DNA of 64,000 bases from Crystallibacter sulfonylureivorans_A (GCF_047607445.1 NZ_JBLKRT010000023.1:1-64000); one strand, 5' to 3'; shown: positions 47,050 through 55,562, numbered from the stretch's first letter. Program-made: numbers and translations. Notes: generated from the letters alone by a model not told the origin.

Positions 47050-47369
47050 GCGGCAAACTCAAGGTCACCGTCCGGGTCGACTTGGAGTGCTCATCGGCGC
47101 ACATTGACGTGCGCGGACAGGTCGACGAGCGGAACGTGCTGGCAGTCTATTCGCTGGCCCAGCGCGCAAACTCCCTGGCACCTGGCCTGGAGGTGGCCAT
47201 CGATCTGAAGCATGCCTCCGTGGACGCAGCCGTCCTCTGGCACCTGCAGGCCTGCGCAGTATCCGGATTCCTGCCCGAATACGCCGACCCGCTGCAGGCC
47301 GAATGTCGGCTCACGATTCTGGCACCCGAACCGCAGGGCGAGCGGGCCGACGTCGTGCTGGCCGCCTAA
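47046..47369 (+). CDS. Small STAS-like hypothetical protein (107 aa)
   Basis: A 107-residue alpha/beta protein. The N-terminal 'LKVTVRVDLECSSAHIDVRGQVDERNVLAVYSLAQRANSL' followed by 'LEVAIDLKHASVDAAVLWHLQACA' is arranged like a STAS domain (strand, strand, helix, strand, helix), but the usual phosphorylatable 'DSSG' loop is missing ('KHASVDAAVL'). It starts at ATG 47046, overlapping the GNAT stop by 4 nt, so translation is coupled and a joint function is likely. It ends before a strong terminator. The STAS assignment is tentative. Confidence 0.55.
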   Translation: MSGKLKVTVRVDLECSSAHIDVRGQVDERNVLAVYSLAQRANSLAPGLEVAIDLKHASVDAAVLWHLQACAVSGFLPEYADPLQAECRLTILAPEPQGERADVVLAA

Positions 47370-47388
47370 CGGAGGCGAGGCACCTACT

Positions 47389-47435
47389 GCGGAAGGCCGC
47401 CGTCGTGATCATTGGATACGACGGCGGCCTTCCGC
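47389..47435. terminator. Perfect 18-bp hairpin terminator shared with tgt
   Basis: Arms GCGGAAGGCCGCCGTCGT (47389-47406) and its complement (47418-47435) with an 11-nt loop, between convergent stops at 47369 and 47459. Recurring GCCGCCGTCGT stem. Confidence 0.85.
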
Positions 47436-47458
47436 GTGCGGGCGAGTTGCCCGGGTGG

Positions 47459-48718
47459 TCAGGCGTAGTAGCGGCCCAGCACCTCTGCCTTGAAGTCGAA
47501 GAAGGAGCCGTCGTCGATGGCCAGCCGGGCGTCGTCGACCAGCTTGACCGTGAAGCGCTCGTTGTGGATGGAAATCAGTGTGTGACTGACCATCTCGTTC
47601 GCCTTGAACAAGTGGTGGATGTAGGCGCGGGTGTAGTTGGCGCAGGTGTAGCAATCACAGCCGTCCACCAGAGGCGTAAAGTCCAGCTTGAACCGGCGGT
47701 TGGACAGGTTCTTGCGGCCATCCGGGGTGTAGAACGCCGAGTTGCGGGCCACGCGCGTCGGGGAAACGCAGTCGAAGGTGTCCGCGCCGTTCTCGATGGC
47801 GGTGAAAATGTCGTCCGGTTCGGAGATGCCCAGCAGGTGGCGGGGCTTGTCCTCGGGTAGCTCTTCAGTGCACCAGCGCACGATGGTGCCCAGGTTCTCC
47901 TTTTCCAGCGCACCGCCGATGCCAAAGCCGTCGAAGTTCATGGCTCCCAGATCCCGGCAGGCCTTGCGCCGCAGGTCCTCGTACTGGGCGCCCTGAATCA
48001 CGCCGAACAGTGCCTGGTAGGGCCGGTGCGAGCGCTCCTCGGTGAGCCGCTCGTGTTCCGTCACGCAGCGTTCGGCCCACAGCCGGGTGCGCTCCAGCGA
48101 CTCCTCCTGATAGCCGCGCGAGTTCATCAGCGTGGTCAACTCGTCGAAGGCAAACATGATGTCTGCGCCCAGTTGGTGCTGGACCTGCATGGAGATCTCC
48201 GGCGTGAAGCGGTGTTTGTCGCCGTTGAGGTGCGACTTGAACCAGACCCCGTCGTCGTCCACATGGGCCAATCGTTCCTTGCCCGGGGCCACTTGGTCGT
48301 CCGAGCCGGTGTTCGCGGCGGCGGCGTCCATGTTGATGACCTTCTTGAATCCGGAGCCCAGGCTCATCACCTGGAAGCCGCCGGAGTCGGTGAACGTGGG
48401 TCCGTCCCAGTTCATGAATTTGCCCAGGCCGCCGGCCGCATCCAGCACCGCTGCACCGGGCTGCAGGTACAGGTGGTAGGCGTTGGCCAGCAGCGCCTGT
48501 GCGCCTAGCTCCTTCATGGATTCGGGCAGTACTGCTTTGACCGTGGCTTTGGTGCCGACGGCGATGAACGCCGGCGTCTGAATCTCGCCGTGCGGGGTGG
48601 TGATGGTGCCGGTGCGGCCCTGGAATCCGCCCCCGTTCTCAGCTATCCGGTCGGCGGAGGGGCTGGCGGTGTTGGCAAGGCGGTTGCCGACGCGGAAGGA
48701 AAAATCAGACTGGGGCAC
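47459..48718 (-). CDS. tgt: Queuine/preQ1 tRNA-ribosyltransferase (Tgt)
   Basis: A 419-residue tRNA-guanine transglycosylase that swaps guanine 34 of GUN-anticodon tRNAs for a 7-deazaguanine base. The catalytic and substrate motifs are 'GPTFTDSGGFQVMSLGSGFK' (active-site Asp), 'LFGVIQGAQYEDLRRKACRDL' and 'GFGIGGALEKENLG'. The zinc site is 'CDCYTCANYTRAYIHHLFK' (CxCxxC...H). GTG 48718 is the only well-placed start, with a weak ribosome site (TAAGGC at a longer distance). Length fits bacterial Tgt. With YhhQ at 44505 and no que genes visible, the organism probably salvages the base from outside. Confidence 0.93.
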   Translation of the reverse strand: MPQSDFSFRVGNRLANTASPSADRIAENGGGFQGRTGTITTPHGEIQTPAFIAVGTKATVKAVLPESMKELGAQALLANAYHLYLQPGAAVLDAAGGLGKFMNWDGPTFTDSGGFQVMSLGSGFKKVINMDAAAANTGSDDQVAPGKERLAHVDDDGVWFKSHLNGDKHRFTPEISMQVQHQLGADIMFAFDELTTLMNSRGYQEESLERTRLWAERCVTEHERLTEERSHRPYQALFGVIQGAQYEDLRRKACRDLGAMNFDGFGIGGALEKENLGTIVRWCTEELPEDKPRHLLGISEPDDIFTAIENGADTFDCVSPTRVARNSAFYTPDGRKNLSNRRFKLDFTPLVDGCDCYTCANYTRAYIHHLFKANEMVSHTLISIHNERFTVKLVDDARLAIDDGSFFDFKAEVLGRYYA

Positions 48719-49160
48719 CCCACCATTTTGCCTTACTCCGTGCGTGCAGGGTGCGTGGGTGCGGGAGTGGCCGGCCCCAGCCTCGTGGCGTGTGGCATGG
48801 CGAACACTCTTCTGTCCAAGCCCTCACCGAGGTCTGCGAAAACGCTCACAGAATGCTGGTTGCCTCAGGCAAGCGAATTAGGCTGGAGGAGGAGGTGGCC
48901 GACCCGCGTCACTCCGTTGGTCGCCCAGCCTGCACGCAGCCTCCCGTACCTTTGCCTCCGGCACTTCCGAGGCGGCGGGGAGTGTAGTGGCTACCGCGCA
49001 GGCTTGGCCCGGGGTGGCTGCGGGCCGCCCTATCCCCGCGATAGCTGAGTCCTCGACGGACCAGTCGCCGGTGGAACGTGGGCCTTCGGGAACTATTCGG
49101 TGCCGGCGGGTGATGGAGACGAGGCCACGTGGATAGTGTGGCAAGCGAAAGGTGGGCAGC
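48719..49160. other. Spacer between divergent tgt and FUSC genes
   Basis: A 442-bp spacer. No gene is supported: overlapping open frames lack ribosome sites and continue without function. It must hold the tgt and FUSC promoters, but no confident boxes were found. A short TTGCCT-c-AGGCAA palindrome is near 48858-48870. Confidence 0.4.
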
Positions 49161-50219
49161 ATGGCGACGCAGTACGTACGCGAATTCTTCCGTGTAGGTC
49201 CGGCGCGCCAGGACCATATCGTGGCCACCCGCTGCGGCATCAGCGTAGGTCTGCCGCTGCTCGCCCTGTTGGCCATGGGCCGCTTTGACTTGATGATTTT
49301 CGCCGCCTTCGGCGCCTTCACCGGCATCTATGGGCGAGGCGAGGCTCACGGAGCCAGGCTGCGGCACCAGGGTGAGTTCGGGGTGTTGATCATGCTGGTC
49401 ATGTTCATGGGCGCCCTCACTGCCATGGCCGACGCGGGACCTTGGGGGATTGTCTTCGGCACCACCGTGGTGGCTGGCCTGTGGTCGCTGGCGGTCAACT
49501 ATTTCCAGCTCCGTCCAGCGGGCGTCATTTTCTTTACGTTTGGCTATGCAGCCATTGGTTCCATCTCGCTGACCGCACCGCTGTGGCAGGCCATGCTGAC
49601 CGGTTTGGCAAGTGTGGTGCTGGCCATGCTGATCGGGATCAGCAGCCGGCTGGTGCCGGCCTGGCGCACCTCGATGGCAGCGCCGCCCCGGCCTCAGTTC
49701 ACCCACGAACACTGGCGCGAATTCCGCGTCGAGGCCGGCGCCAACGCGCTGGCGGCCCTGACCGCCGGAACCCTCGCCACTGTGGTGGGACTGGGCCACA
49801 ACTACTGGGCGATGGTGGCTGCTGTGGCGCCGATTGCGGGACCCAGCCTTGCCCAACGGGTGAAAAAGGGTGTGCACCGCATCTTGGGGACCTTTGCTGG
49901 CGTGGTGGTAGCCGGGCTGTTGCTGGCCCCGCGTCCGGAGCCCTGGGTTCTGGTCCTGATGGTGATTGTCCTGCAGTTCAGCGCGGAAATGTTCGTGCTG
50001 CGGCATTACGCGCTGGCGCTGATCTTCATCACGCCACTGGCCCTGATCATGACCGAGCTTGCCGCCCCCACCGATCCGCGGGAACTCATGGTGGACAGGG
50101 CGCTGCAGACCGCCATCGGTGCACTGGTGGGGATCAGCCTGGTGTTTCTCATGCACCAGCGGACCATTCGCGAGAAGAACCGGCGCCGCTACCAGCGACG
50201 GCGGCAGGACGGGGACTGA
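49161..50219 (+). CDS. FUSC family membrane protein (aromatic acid exporter/fusaric acid resistance type)
   Basis: A 352-residue protein with two blocks of hydrophobic segments (~20-165 and ~205-330), about ten in all, as in FUSC/YccS-type exporters. Typical text: 'VATRCGISVGLPLLALLAMGRFDLMIFAAFGAFTGIYGRG' in parts and the second-half 'AAVAPIAGPSLAQRVKKGVHRILGTFAGVVVAGLLL'. These proteins are linked to efflux of aromatic acids or to envelope functions. ATG 49161 is preferred over GTG 49152 because GAAAGGTGGG precedes it at normal spacing. The basic C-terminus ('REKNRRRYQRRRQDGD') is cytosolic. Confidence 0.82.
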   Translation: MATQYVREFFRVGPARQDHIVATRCGISVGLPLLALLAMGRFDLMIFAAFGAFTGIYGRGEAHGARLRHQGEFGVLIMLVMFMGALTAMADAGPWGIVFGTTVVAGLWSLAVNYFQLRPAGVIFFTFGYAAIGSISLTAPLWQAMLTGLASVVLAMLIGISSRLVPAWRTSMAAPPRPQFTHEHWREFRVEAGANALAALTAGTLATVVGLGHNYWAMVAAVAPIAGPSLAQRVKKGVHRILGTFAGVVVAGLLLAPRPEPWVLVLMVIVLQFSAEMFVLRHYALALIFITPLALIMTELAAPTDPRELMVDRALQTAIGALVGISLVFLMHQRTIREKNRRRYQRRRQDGD

Positions 50220-50266
50220 CGCGGGCGGTTCCCCTTCGGAGGAGACAGTCGGCGAGGGCTGGTTGC

Positions 50267-51040
50267 CTAGTCGGAACCGGGTCCGGCGGTGCTGCCGAGC
50301 ACCAGCGGGTCCGCGCCGGGCAGGGCGCTGTTGCGCCAGGACTCCCAGCCGTCCCGAATCTCGGCCAACCGCTTGGCACCGAGACCATAGCAGCTGATCA
50401 GTACCTGGCTGCCGCCCTCGGGCCTGCCGTCCGGATGCGACGGGGTTTCGGCGACGATCAGCAGGCCGCCGCCACGGTCAGCATACGAATCAACGGTCAA
50501 CCCCAGCTGGCGCTCCGAGCGGAACCACACCTTTCCGGAGATCTCCTCCCCGGTGGCAAGGGAAGCAGTGTACGTTTCACCCGCCGTCGGCAGGTTGTCC
50601 AAGCCAAGGCTGGAGAGCAGCCCGTCCGCCGGGATGGAGTCCGCGCCGAGGTAGGTGGTCTGGCGGGGGTCATTGGGGTGCCGTTCCAAGGCGAACCGCA
50701 ACTGCTGCAAGAAGCTCAGCCAGCCTTCGGTGATGTCCTCCCACCATTCGTCGGACTTTCCGCCGGACTCCGGGCCGCGCTGAAGGGTGAGCCGCACGCC
50801 GTCGCCTACTGGCTCCAGGACGAAGGCATCGCTATCGCCCATGGTGAGCCGTTTGTGGTCTTCCGCTTCGGTTGCGTCGCTGAAGTAGATCTCGCGGATC
50901 TCCTCGTCCAGTCCGGTCATGTCCCAGCCGTGCCACTGCGCGATGCGTCTGGGCTCGCGCAGCATGGTCCATACCTGGCGGGCATCCGCGTTGATGTGGA
51001 CGCTGAGTGAACCGGGTTCTGTTGCTCCGCTCTCCGTCAT
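50267..51040 (-). CDS. SRPBCC/AHA1-like domain protein
   Basis: A 257-residue START/SRPBCC-fold protein. It has 'SLSVHINADARQVWTMLREPRRIAQWHGWDMTGLDEEI' in parts (~10-47, the usual N-terminal strand and 'DARQVW' helix) and 'WWEDITEGWLSFLQQLRFALERHP' (~115-138, the long C-terminal helix of an AHA1-like domain). A further region (~140-257) repeats a smaller beta-rich pattern and may be a second partial domain. These proteins bind hydrophobic ligands or activate partners; the ligand is unknown. ATG 51040 is chosen over a longer frame. It lies 53 bp behind the DUF6707-like gene on the same strand. Confidence 0.75.
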   Translation of the reverse strand: MTESGATEPGSLSVHINADARQVWTMLREPRRIAQWHGWDMTGLDEEIREIYFSDATEAEDHKRLTMGDSDAFVLEPVGDGVRLTLQRGPESGGKSDEWWEDITEGWLSFLQQLRFALERHPNDPRQTTYLGADSIPADGLLSSLGLDNLPTAGETYTASLATGEEISGKVWFRSERQLGLTVDSYADRGGGLLIVAETPSHPDGRPEGGSQVLISCYGLGAKRLAEIRDGWESWRNSALPGADPLVLGSTAGPGSD

Positions 51041-51093
51041 GCGGCCGACTCTACTCCCGGGCCGCAGTGACTGACCAGAGTCCCGGCCGGGGC

Positions 51094-52002
51094 TTAGGCG
51101 TTCCGCTGCTGGAGGTCCAGGGCGCGGATGGCCACCAACTCGTTGCTGATCCGGCGGTCGAGTTCCACCGGTTCCAAGGTCTCCGACCCGCCGTGCGTGC
51201 GCAGGTACAACAGCGCGGTCAGCCGCAGTTCGCGCCACTCCCGCTCAGCCGTGCGGTCGGCGGCAGCCATCGCCCGGTGGATTTCCTTGTCATAGAGGTT
51301 CGGTTCGTTCAGCTGGCGCTGCCGGACCTCTGCGTTGATCTTCGCCCGGAAGGGATCCTCGTCGGCGTCGTCCGGTGCGCGCAGCGCCTCGGCCAACTGC
51401 AGGGCTTCCGCGCTGTCCTCTTCGGTGCCAGATTCGCGCAAGATGTAGGCGGCCATGGCCAGCGAAGACTCGATCCATTTCCACCGGCCGAAGTTGCCGT
51501 CGAAGGGCTGGTCGATGATCAGCCGGCACACCGTCAGCGCGCGTTCGCGGTCGTCCAGTTCCACCAGCAGGGTGTGCGCGAGGTCCCGCACGTCCTGCAG
51601 ATGGCTGCCGGCCTTGGTGTTCAGGCCGCGACTGAGGCGGGCGGCCAGCCGCTGCACGCCGGCGTGGCGGCCGTGCGCCCGGGCCACATGCACCACCACG
51701 GCTTCCGGGGTGCCTTCTTCCGCGGGAATCAGCTCCAGGTCGTCCTGCGCCAGCGCGCCAGGCAGCTGGGCAGGTCGGCGTGAGGAAGCAATGCGGATGC
51801 GCGATCCGTGGGCAATACGCACGCGGCTGCCGTCTTCGAGCGTGGCCACCACCACTGCCGGAGTGCCGAAATCATCGGGTACGACGGCGGTGTCCGCCAC
51901 GGGCGCGGAGTGCTCACCGGAGCGCGTCAGGAACCGGGCGCCGGCGCCTACGCTTTCAGCTTTGACATGGTGGATGAATGTCTCGGCCTGTTGTTCCGTC
52001 AT
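51094..52002 (-). CDS. DUF6707-like hypothetical protein
   Basis: A 302-residue soluble protein. Residues ~1-75 include two short beta-segments ('DTAVVPDDFGTPAVVVATLEDGSRVRIAHGSRIRIAS' in parts). Residues ~120-295 are helical and resemble repeats of the TPR/HEAT type ('DLAHTLLVELDDRERALTVCRLIIDQPFDGNFGRWKWIESSLAMAAYIL' in parts). The text resembles the DUF6707 family found in Micrococcaceae; the function is unknown. ATG 52002 has AAGGAT 7 nt upstream. It is possibly in one transcript with the AHA1-like gene downstream. Confidence 0.62.
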   Translation of the reverse strand: MTEQQAETFIHHVKAESVGAGARFLTRSGEHSAPVADTAVVPDDFGTPAVVVATLEDGSRVRIAHGSRIRIASSRRPAQLPGALAQDDLELIPAEEGTPEAVVVHVARAHGRHAGVQRLAARLSRGLNTKAGSHLQDVRDLAHTLLVELDDRERALTVCRLIIDQPFDGNFGRWKWIESSLAMAAYILRESGTEEDSAEALQLAEALRAPDDADEDPFRAKINAEVRQRQLNEPNLYDKEIHRAMAAADRTAEREWRELRLTALLYLRTHGGSETLEPVELDRRISNELVAIRALDLQQRNA

Positions 52003-52854
52003 GGGTAAATCCTTAGTCACGCTCGCGATCCTCAGAACAGTATATGAAATCGTTACCTTTCGGGCGGGAGGCCCGCGGAGGAGTCCATCGCGCCGTCGTG
52101 ATGAAACGATAGATCGTGAGCGGGGTCTCACTGACGAGCGCGGAGCGCCGGACGCCGGGCGCCCGGGTCGGGGGCAGTCACCGGCTCGCCAGCAGCGCCA
52201 GTCAGCGGTGGGCCCGCCAGCAGCCGAGTCGCCAGCGCACGCCTGCTGCGGGCCCGCCTGCAGCTACCCGTCAGTAAGGGGTCCAATAAGTCGGCAGTCG
52301 CCAGTCGCCAGTCGGGTGCCAGAGGCCTTGGTAGTACAGGAGCCTCTGTGAGAGTGAAGAGTTGCTGACCACGAGCGGCCACGGCCGGTTGAGCGCGCGT
52401 CGGAGGATGCACGTACAGGATGCGCCACATTGCCTCTCGTTTGGTAAGCAAAACTGGCGCTGCTCCGATCCCGTGGACCGGGCCGCAGGGATCCTGCGCG
52501 GTCACGCATCAGAGACTCTGATCAATCACCAGTGAATGTGGCGCATCCTGAACACACGACACGCGGGGCCGACCGCGCCAGGCACCAGCGGGGGCGAGCC
52601 GCGCACATCATCAGCGGGGGCCGGCTGTACACGCCAACAGTCGCGCCCCAGGCCGCGGCGGATTTGCGCGCGCCTGCCCCGGACGATAGTGCTGGCCAAA
52701 ATTGACCAGGATCCGGAGCAGAAACGCGGACCGAACGTGACCGCGATGCTCGATAGCATCGAGATATCGAAAAACTCCCGGGACTGCATCTTCGCTAGGC
52801 GTTCGGGGAGCACCAACGCACAGCCCCTACGTTCTGTGAAAGTTGATCCCTGCC
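52003..52854. other. Long gene-poor stretch with inverted repeats
   Basis: Some 850 bp without a supported gene. Several short open frames on both strands lack ribosome sites. Structures seen: a 16-bp perfect inverted repeat at 52416-52431 and 52535-52550, the palindrome ATCAGAG-A-CTCTGAT (52508-52522) between the arms, CGATGCT-CGAT-AGCATCG (52744-52761), and tandem GTCGCCA repeats near 52294-52317. The interval could be a decayed insertion or hold an unannotated small RNA. Confidence 0.5.
52416..52550. repeat. 16-bp inverted repeat pair, 135-bp interval
   Basis: CAGGATGCGCCACATT (52416-52431) and AATGTGGCGCATCCTG (52535-52550) are exact complements, 103 bp apart. The palindrome ATCAGAGACTCTGAT (52508-52522) lies just inside the right arm. 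No flanking target-site duplication or transposase is visible. Confidence 0.7.
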
Positions 52855-53106
52855 ATGAGCATCATCCTTGCCCCTGAGGCCCGCACCGGCCATGTGCCGA
52901 CGCACGTGCCCGTTCATTCCGAACAGTTCCGCCGCGAGAGCCGCCTGACCATTCTGCTGCGCCTCGCGGGCATGATCCTGACGGATCTCGCCAACCGGCG
53001 CAGCCAGCGGCCGGTCACACTGAAGCGGCTGCGGTGCCAGGACGAGCATCAAGAGCAGTCCCGGGACTTGGCCGCCCAGATGTATACGTGGACGCTGCCC
53101 AGATAG
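52855..53106 (+). CDS. Small hypothetical protein (83 aa)
   Basis: An 83-residue basic protein ('MSIILAPEARTGHVPTHVPVHSEQFRRESRLTILLRLAG...') with a short hydrophobic helix around residues 30-45 and many Arg and Gln residues. It stands alone downstream of the repeat-bearing gap. The ribosome site before ATG 52855 is weak (GAAAGTTGATCC), and a TTG at 52843 is in the same frame. No family is recognised. It may be a small lineage-specific protein or a chance frame. Confidence 0.4.
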   Translation: MSIILAPEARTGHVPTHVPVHSEQFRRESRLTILLRLAGMILTDLANRRSQRPVTLKRLRCQDEHQEQSRDLAAQMYTWTLPR

Positions 53107-53216
53107 GACGACGCCGGATCAACACCGTTGGTCTCGGCCGGCTTCGCTCGTGCCCGGTCAATGCACGGCGCAGGTTAGGTAGCGGTGTGCGGGACAGCGT
53201 GTTGTTGGACCGGCGG

Positions 53217-53756
53217 TCAGCGGCACCATCCCGCATGGGCCAGCGCCTGGCGCAAGAGATTGCCGCGGCCGCCGACGAACTCCGACTGGACCGCCGGACT
53301 GAGGGCATCCTCCGGAGTCATCCAGCTCAGCTCCAGTGCATCCTGGCGGGGATTGCATTCGCCGGTGACCGGGATGACGTAGGCCAACGCCACGGCGTGC
53401 TGCCGGTCATCGGTCAGCCCAGTCTCGGACGGCGACGGGAAGTACTCCGCCACCGTAAACGGCACCGGGCTGGCCGGCAGTTGCGGAAAGGCCAGCGGCC
53501 CGAGGTCCTTTTCCAAGTGGCGCAGCAGTGCAGCGCGGACCGTTTCGCGGTACATTACTCGTCCGGAAACGAAGGTCCGCACCATCTCGCCTTCATCGGA
53601 GGCCTGCAGCAGCAGGCCGATCTCCGTCACGTATCCCAGCGAATCCAGCCGAACCGGCACCGCTTCCACGTAGAGCATGGGCAGACGTTGCCGGGCCTCG
53701 TGCAAATCCTCGTTGGAAAGCCAGCCGGGATACGGGTCGGGGGTGCGTACGCTCAT
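53217..53756 (-). CDS. DUF4916 / Nudix-like hydrolase family protein
   Basis: A 179-residue protein of the DUF4916 group, which has a Nudix fold with a degenerate Nudix box. Typical text: 'MLYVEAVPVRLDSLGYVTEIGLLLQAS' (~27-53), 'SGRVMYRETVRAALLRHLEKDLGPLAFPQLP' in substance, where the usual REx2ExE pattern is reduced to 'RETVRAALLRHLEKD', and 'AYVIPVTGECNPRQDALELSWMTPED'. It may hydrolyse a nucleoside diphosphate derivative or act without catalysis. ATG 53756. Monocistronic, in a region of short single genes. Confidence 0.75.
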   Translation of the reverse strand: MSVRTPDPYPGWLSNEDLHEARQRLPMLYVEAVPVRLDSLGYVTEIGLLLQASDEGEMVRTFVSGRVMYRETVRAALLRHLEKDLGPLAFPQLPASPVPFTVAEYFPSPSETGLTDDRQHAVALAYVIPVTGECNPRQDALELSWMTPEDALSPAVQSEFVGGRGNLLRQALAHAGWCR

Positions 53757-53982
53757 GTACTTGTTCTACAGCACGGCTGCGATGCCAGTCACGCCAGCCG
53801 CCCGGAACGGCGCGTCCGGCCCGTTGTACCATGTGCACAAGGCGGGGCGGTCAGCCCGTGGCTGCCGAGGGCGTTGCAGCCAGGGCCCACCACGGAAGCA
53901 CGACCCTCCGGCCCCACGCCGGTCCCCGCAGCCCTGGCGCCCCGGTCGCCACCTCCAACGTGACAGCCCGGCCCCGCGCGAG

Positions 53983-54822
53983 TCAGTCGGCGTCTGCGGA
54001 TCCGGCTGGCGCGTCTGGCCGCACCGTGAAACGCAGCTGCCTTGCAGCGGCTTGCCCTGCGCCCGGCTCCACAGCGGCCAGCGCACCGGCCTGCCCTGCG
54101 CCCGGCTCCACCGCGGCCAGCTCCGCACCCACCGGCCTTGAAGCTGACAGCTCCGCACCGTCCGGATGCTCCACCAGCAGGCTCTCCCCGACAGCTTCCT
54201 CCGCGGGGGAGCAGGCGATCCCCGCCGCGGTGAGGCGGTCCCGCAGGGCGGTCAGGTCGTCGTCGTACTCAAAGGTCAGTTCCAAATGATCCGTTGCGCC
54301 GTGCCGCACACCGACCAGCCCGCCGTTCTTTGCCGCGAAGTCCGCCCATTCACCGGCCTCGCCGAACCGGGGGTGCGCGCCGATCCCGCGGAGGGTGGCA
54401 TCAGCGCCCGGGACATCCGGCGTCACCCAGGCGGGCATCACGGCCAGCGCAGGGTCCGGCTGGTCGGGCCCGGGGTGGTGGCCGAAAAACGGCGACGCAG
54501 GTTCGGCCAGGAAGCTGAAGCCCGACGGCGCCGTGACCCTGGCGGCGCGGCCGTGGTCCGCGTTCTCGATCGCCACCTGGGTGCCGTCGGCTGCGGTGCG
54601 GCGGGCAAATTCGTCCAGATCCCGGACCTCGAAGCCCAGCTGCACGCGGCCATCAGCGCGATCACCGGCAACGACCCGGTGCAGCCCCACCCGGCCTGAG
54701 GCGGCATCAAATTCCAGCCAGTCCCCGTCGTGGTCGGCCGCGCAGACCAAGCCGGCCGCGGTCAGCAGCTTCCGCCACGGCTCGATCCGGGACGTGAACA
54801 CAACGGGGCGCACGCGCAGCAC
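53983..54822 (-). CDS. VOC (glyoxalase/bleomycin resistance-like) family protein
   Basis: A 279-residue protein built from two vicinal-oxygen-chelate halves. The first (~1-110) begins 'VLRVRPVVFTSRIEPWRKLLTAAGL' and the second (~125-225) has 'LELTFEYDDDLTALRDRLTAAGI'. Residues ~235-265 contain a duplicated 'AAVEPGAGQA' segment, encoded by a 39-bp direct repeat (54053-54121), which is low-complexity and atypical. VOC proteins act as dioxygenases, isomerases or antibiotic-binding proteins; no metal triad is certain here. I place the start at GTG 54822, which has GAAGGAGA 6 nt upstream. Confidence 0.7.
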   Translation of the reverse strand: MLRVRPVVFTSRIEPWRKLLTAAGLVCAADHDGDWLEFDAASGRVGLHRVVAGDRADGRVQLGFEVRDLDEFARRTAADGTQVAIENADHGRAARVTAPSGFSFLAEPASPFFGHHPGPDQPDPALAVMPAWVTPDVPGADATLRGIGAHPRFGEAGEWADFAAKNGGLVGVRHGATDHLELTFEYDDDLTALRDRLTAAGIACSPAEEAVGESLLVEHPDGAELSASRPVGAELAAVEPGAGQAGALAAVEPGAGQAAARQLRFTVRPDAPAGSADAD

Positions 54823-54901
54823 GGCAGTCTCCTTCAGGTCAGCAACCAAGATACTTCCGAAACTACTAGACGGCGCGGCCCCCCCGTGCTGGCATAAGGG
54901 C

Positions 54902-55495
54902 ATGCCTGCGGAACTTCCCGAATTGCTGTTGCCCGATGCCCCCGCCTGGCGGGTCTGGCTGGAAGAACATCATGCCGCGTCGGCCGGCGTCTGGCTCATC
55001 CTGCACAAGAAGGGCGGCTCGGTGACCGAACTGGACTACGCCGGTGCCCTCGAAGAGGCCCTGTGCTTCGGCTGGATCGACGGCCAGGCACGACGCCGTG
55101 ACGCCGAAAGCGTTTTCCAGCGGTTCACTCCGCGCGGCAAGCGCAGCATCTGGTCGCAGCGCAACGTCGCCTATATCGAAAGGTTGGAGCAGGCAGGCAA
55201 GATGCACGACGCCGGCCGGGCGGCGGTGGCCGCAGCGCAGGCCGATGGCCGCTGGGACAAGGCCTACGCGGGACCGGCCACGGCCCAGGTTCCCCCGGAT
55301 CTGGCCGCGGCGATCGCCGCCGTCCCGGAGGCTCAGGCGATGTTCGACGTGCTGACTTCGCAGAACCGCTTTGCCCTGATTCACCGGCTGGGCCAGCTGA
55401 AGACCGACGCCGCCCGGCAGCGCCGAATCGCCGACTTCGTGGAGATGCTGGCCCGGCACGAAACGCCGTACCCGCAGCAAAAGCGGCCGTCCTAG
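54902..55495 (+). CDS. YdeI/OmpD-associated family protein
   Basis: A 197-residue soluble protein of the YdeI family. The diagnostic text is 'WRVWLEEHHAASAGVWLILHKKGGS' (~16-40), 'ELDYAGALEEALCFGWIDGQARRRD' (~43-67) and 'FTPRGKRSIWSQRNVAYIERLEQAGKM' (~73-99). The C-terminal 'RRIADFVEMLARHE' helix closes the domain. Family members are implicated in bacteriocin or stress protection; the mechanism is unknown. ATG 54902 is directly preceded by the divergent VOC promoter region. Monocistronic. Confidence 0.85.
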   Translation: MPAELPELLLPDAPAWRVWLEEHHAASAGVWLILHKKGGSVTELDYAGALEEALCFGWIDGQARRRDAESVFQRFTPRGKRSIWSQRNVAYIERLEQAGKMHDAGRAAVAAAQADGRWDKAYAGPATAQVPPDLAAAIAAVPEAQAMFDVLTSQNRFALIHRLGQLKTDAARQRRIADFVEMLARHETPYPQQKRPS

Positions 55496-55562
55496 CCACT
55501 GGGCCGGATTCGGTCGGCGGGCAGGCTGCTGTCGGGTTCGGTCGGCCAACCTTTCCGCCGCT

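Noticed and set aside
48909..50156. 415-codon open frame on the minus strand opposite the FUSC gene
   Set aside because: Composition is low-complexity (His/Gln/Arg) and it overlaps a gene with clear membrane segments; a shadow frame.
52128..52505. Protein gene on the minus strand in the 52-kb gap
   Set aside because: No ribosome site, low-complexity Ala/Arg/Pro-rich product, interrupted by the inverted repeats; judged chance.
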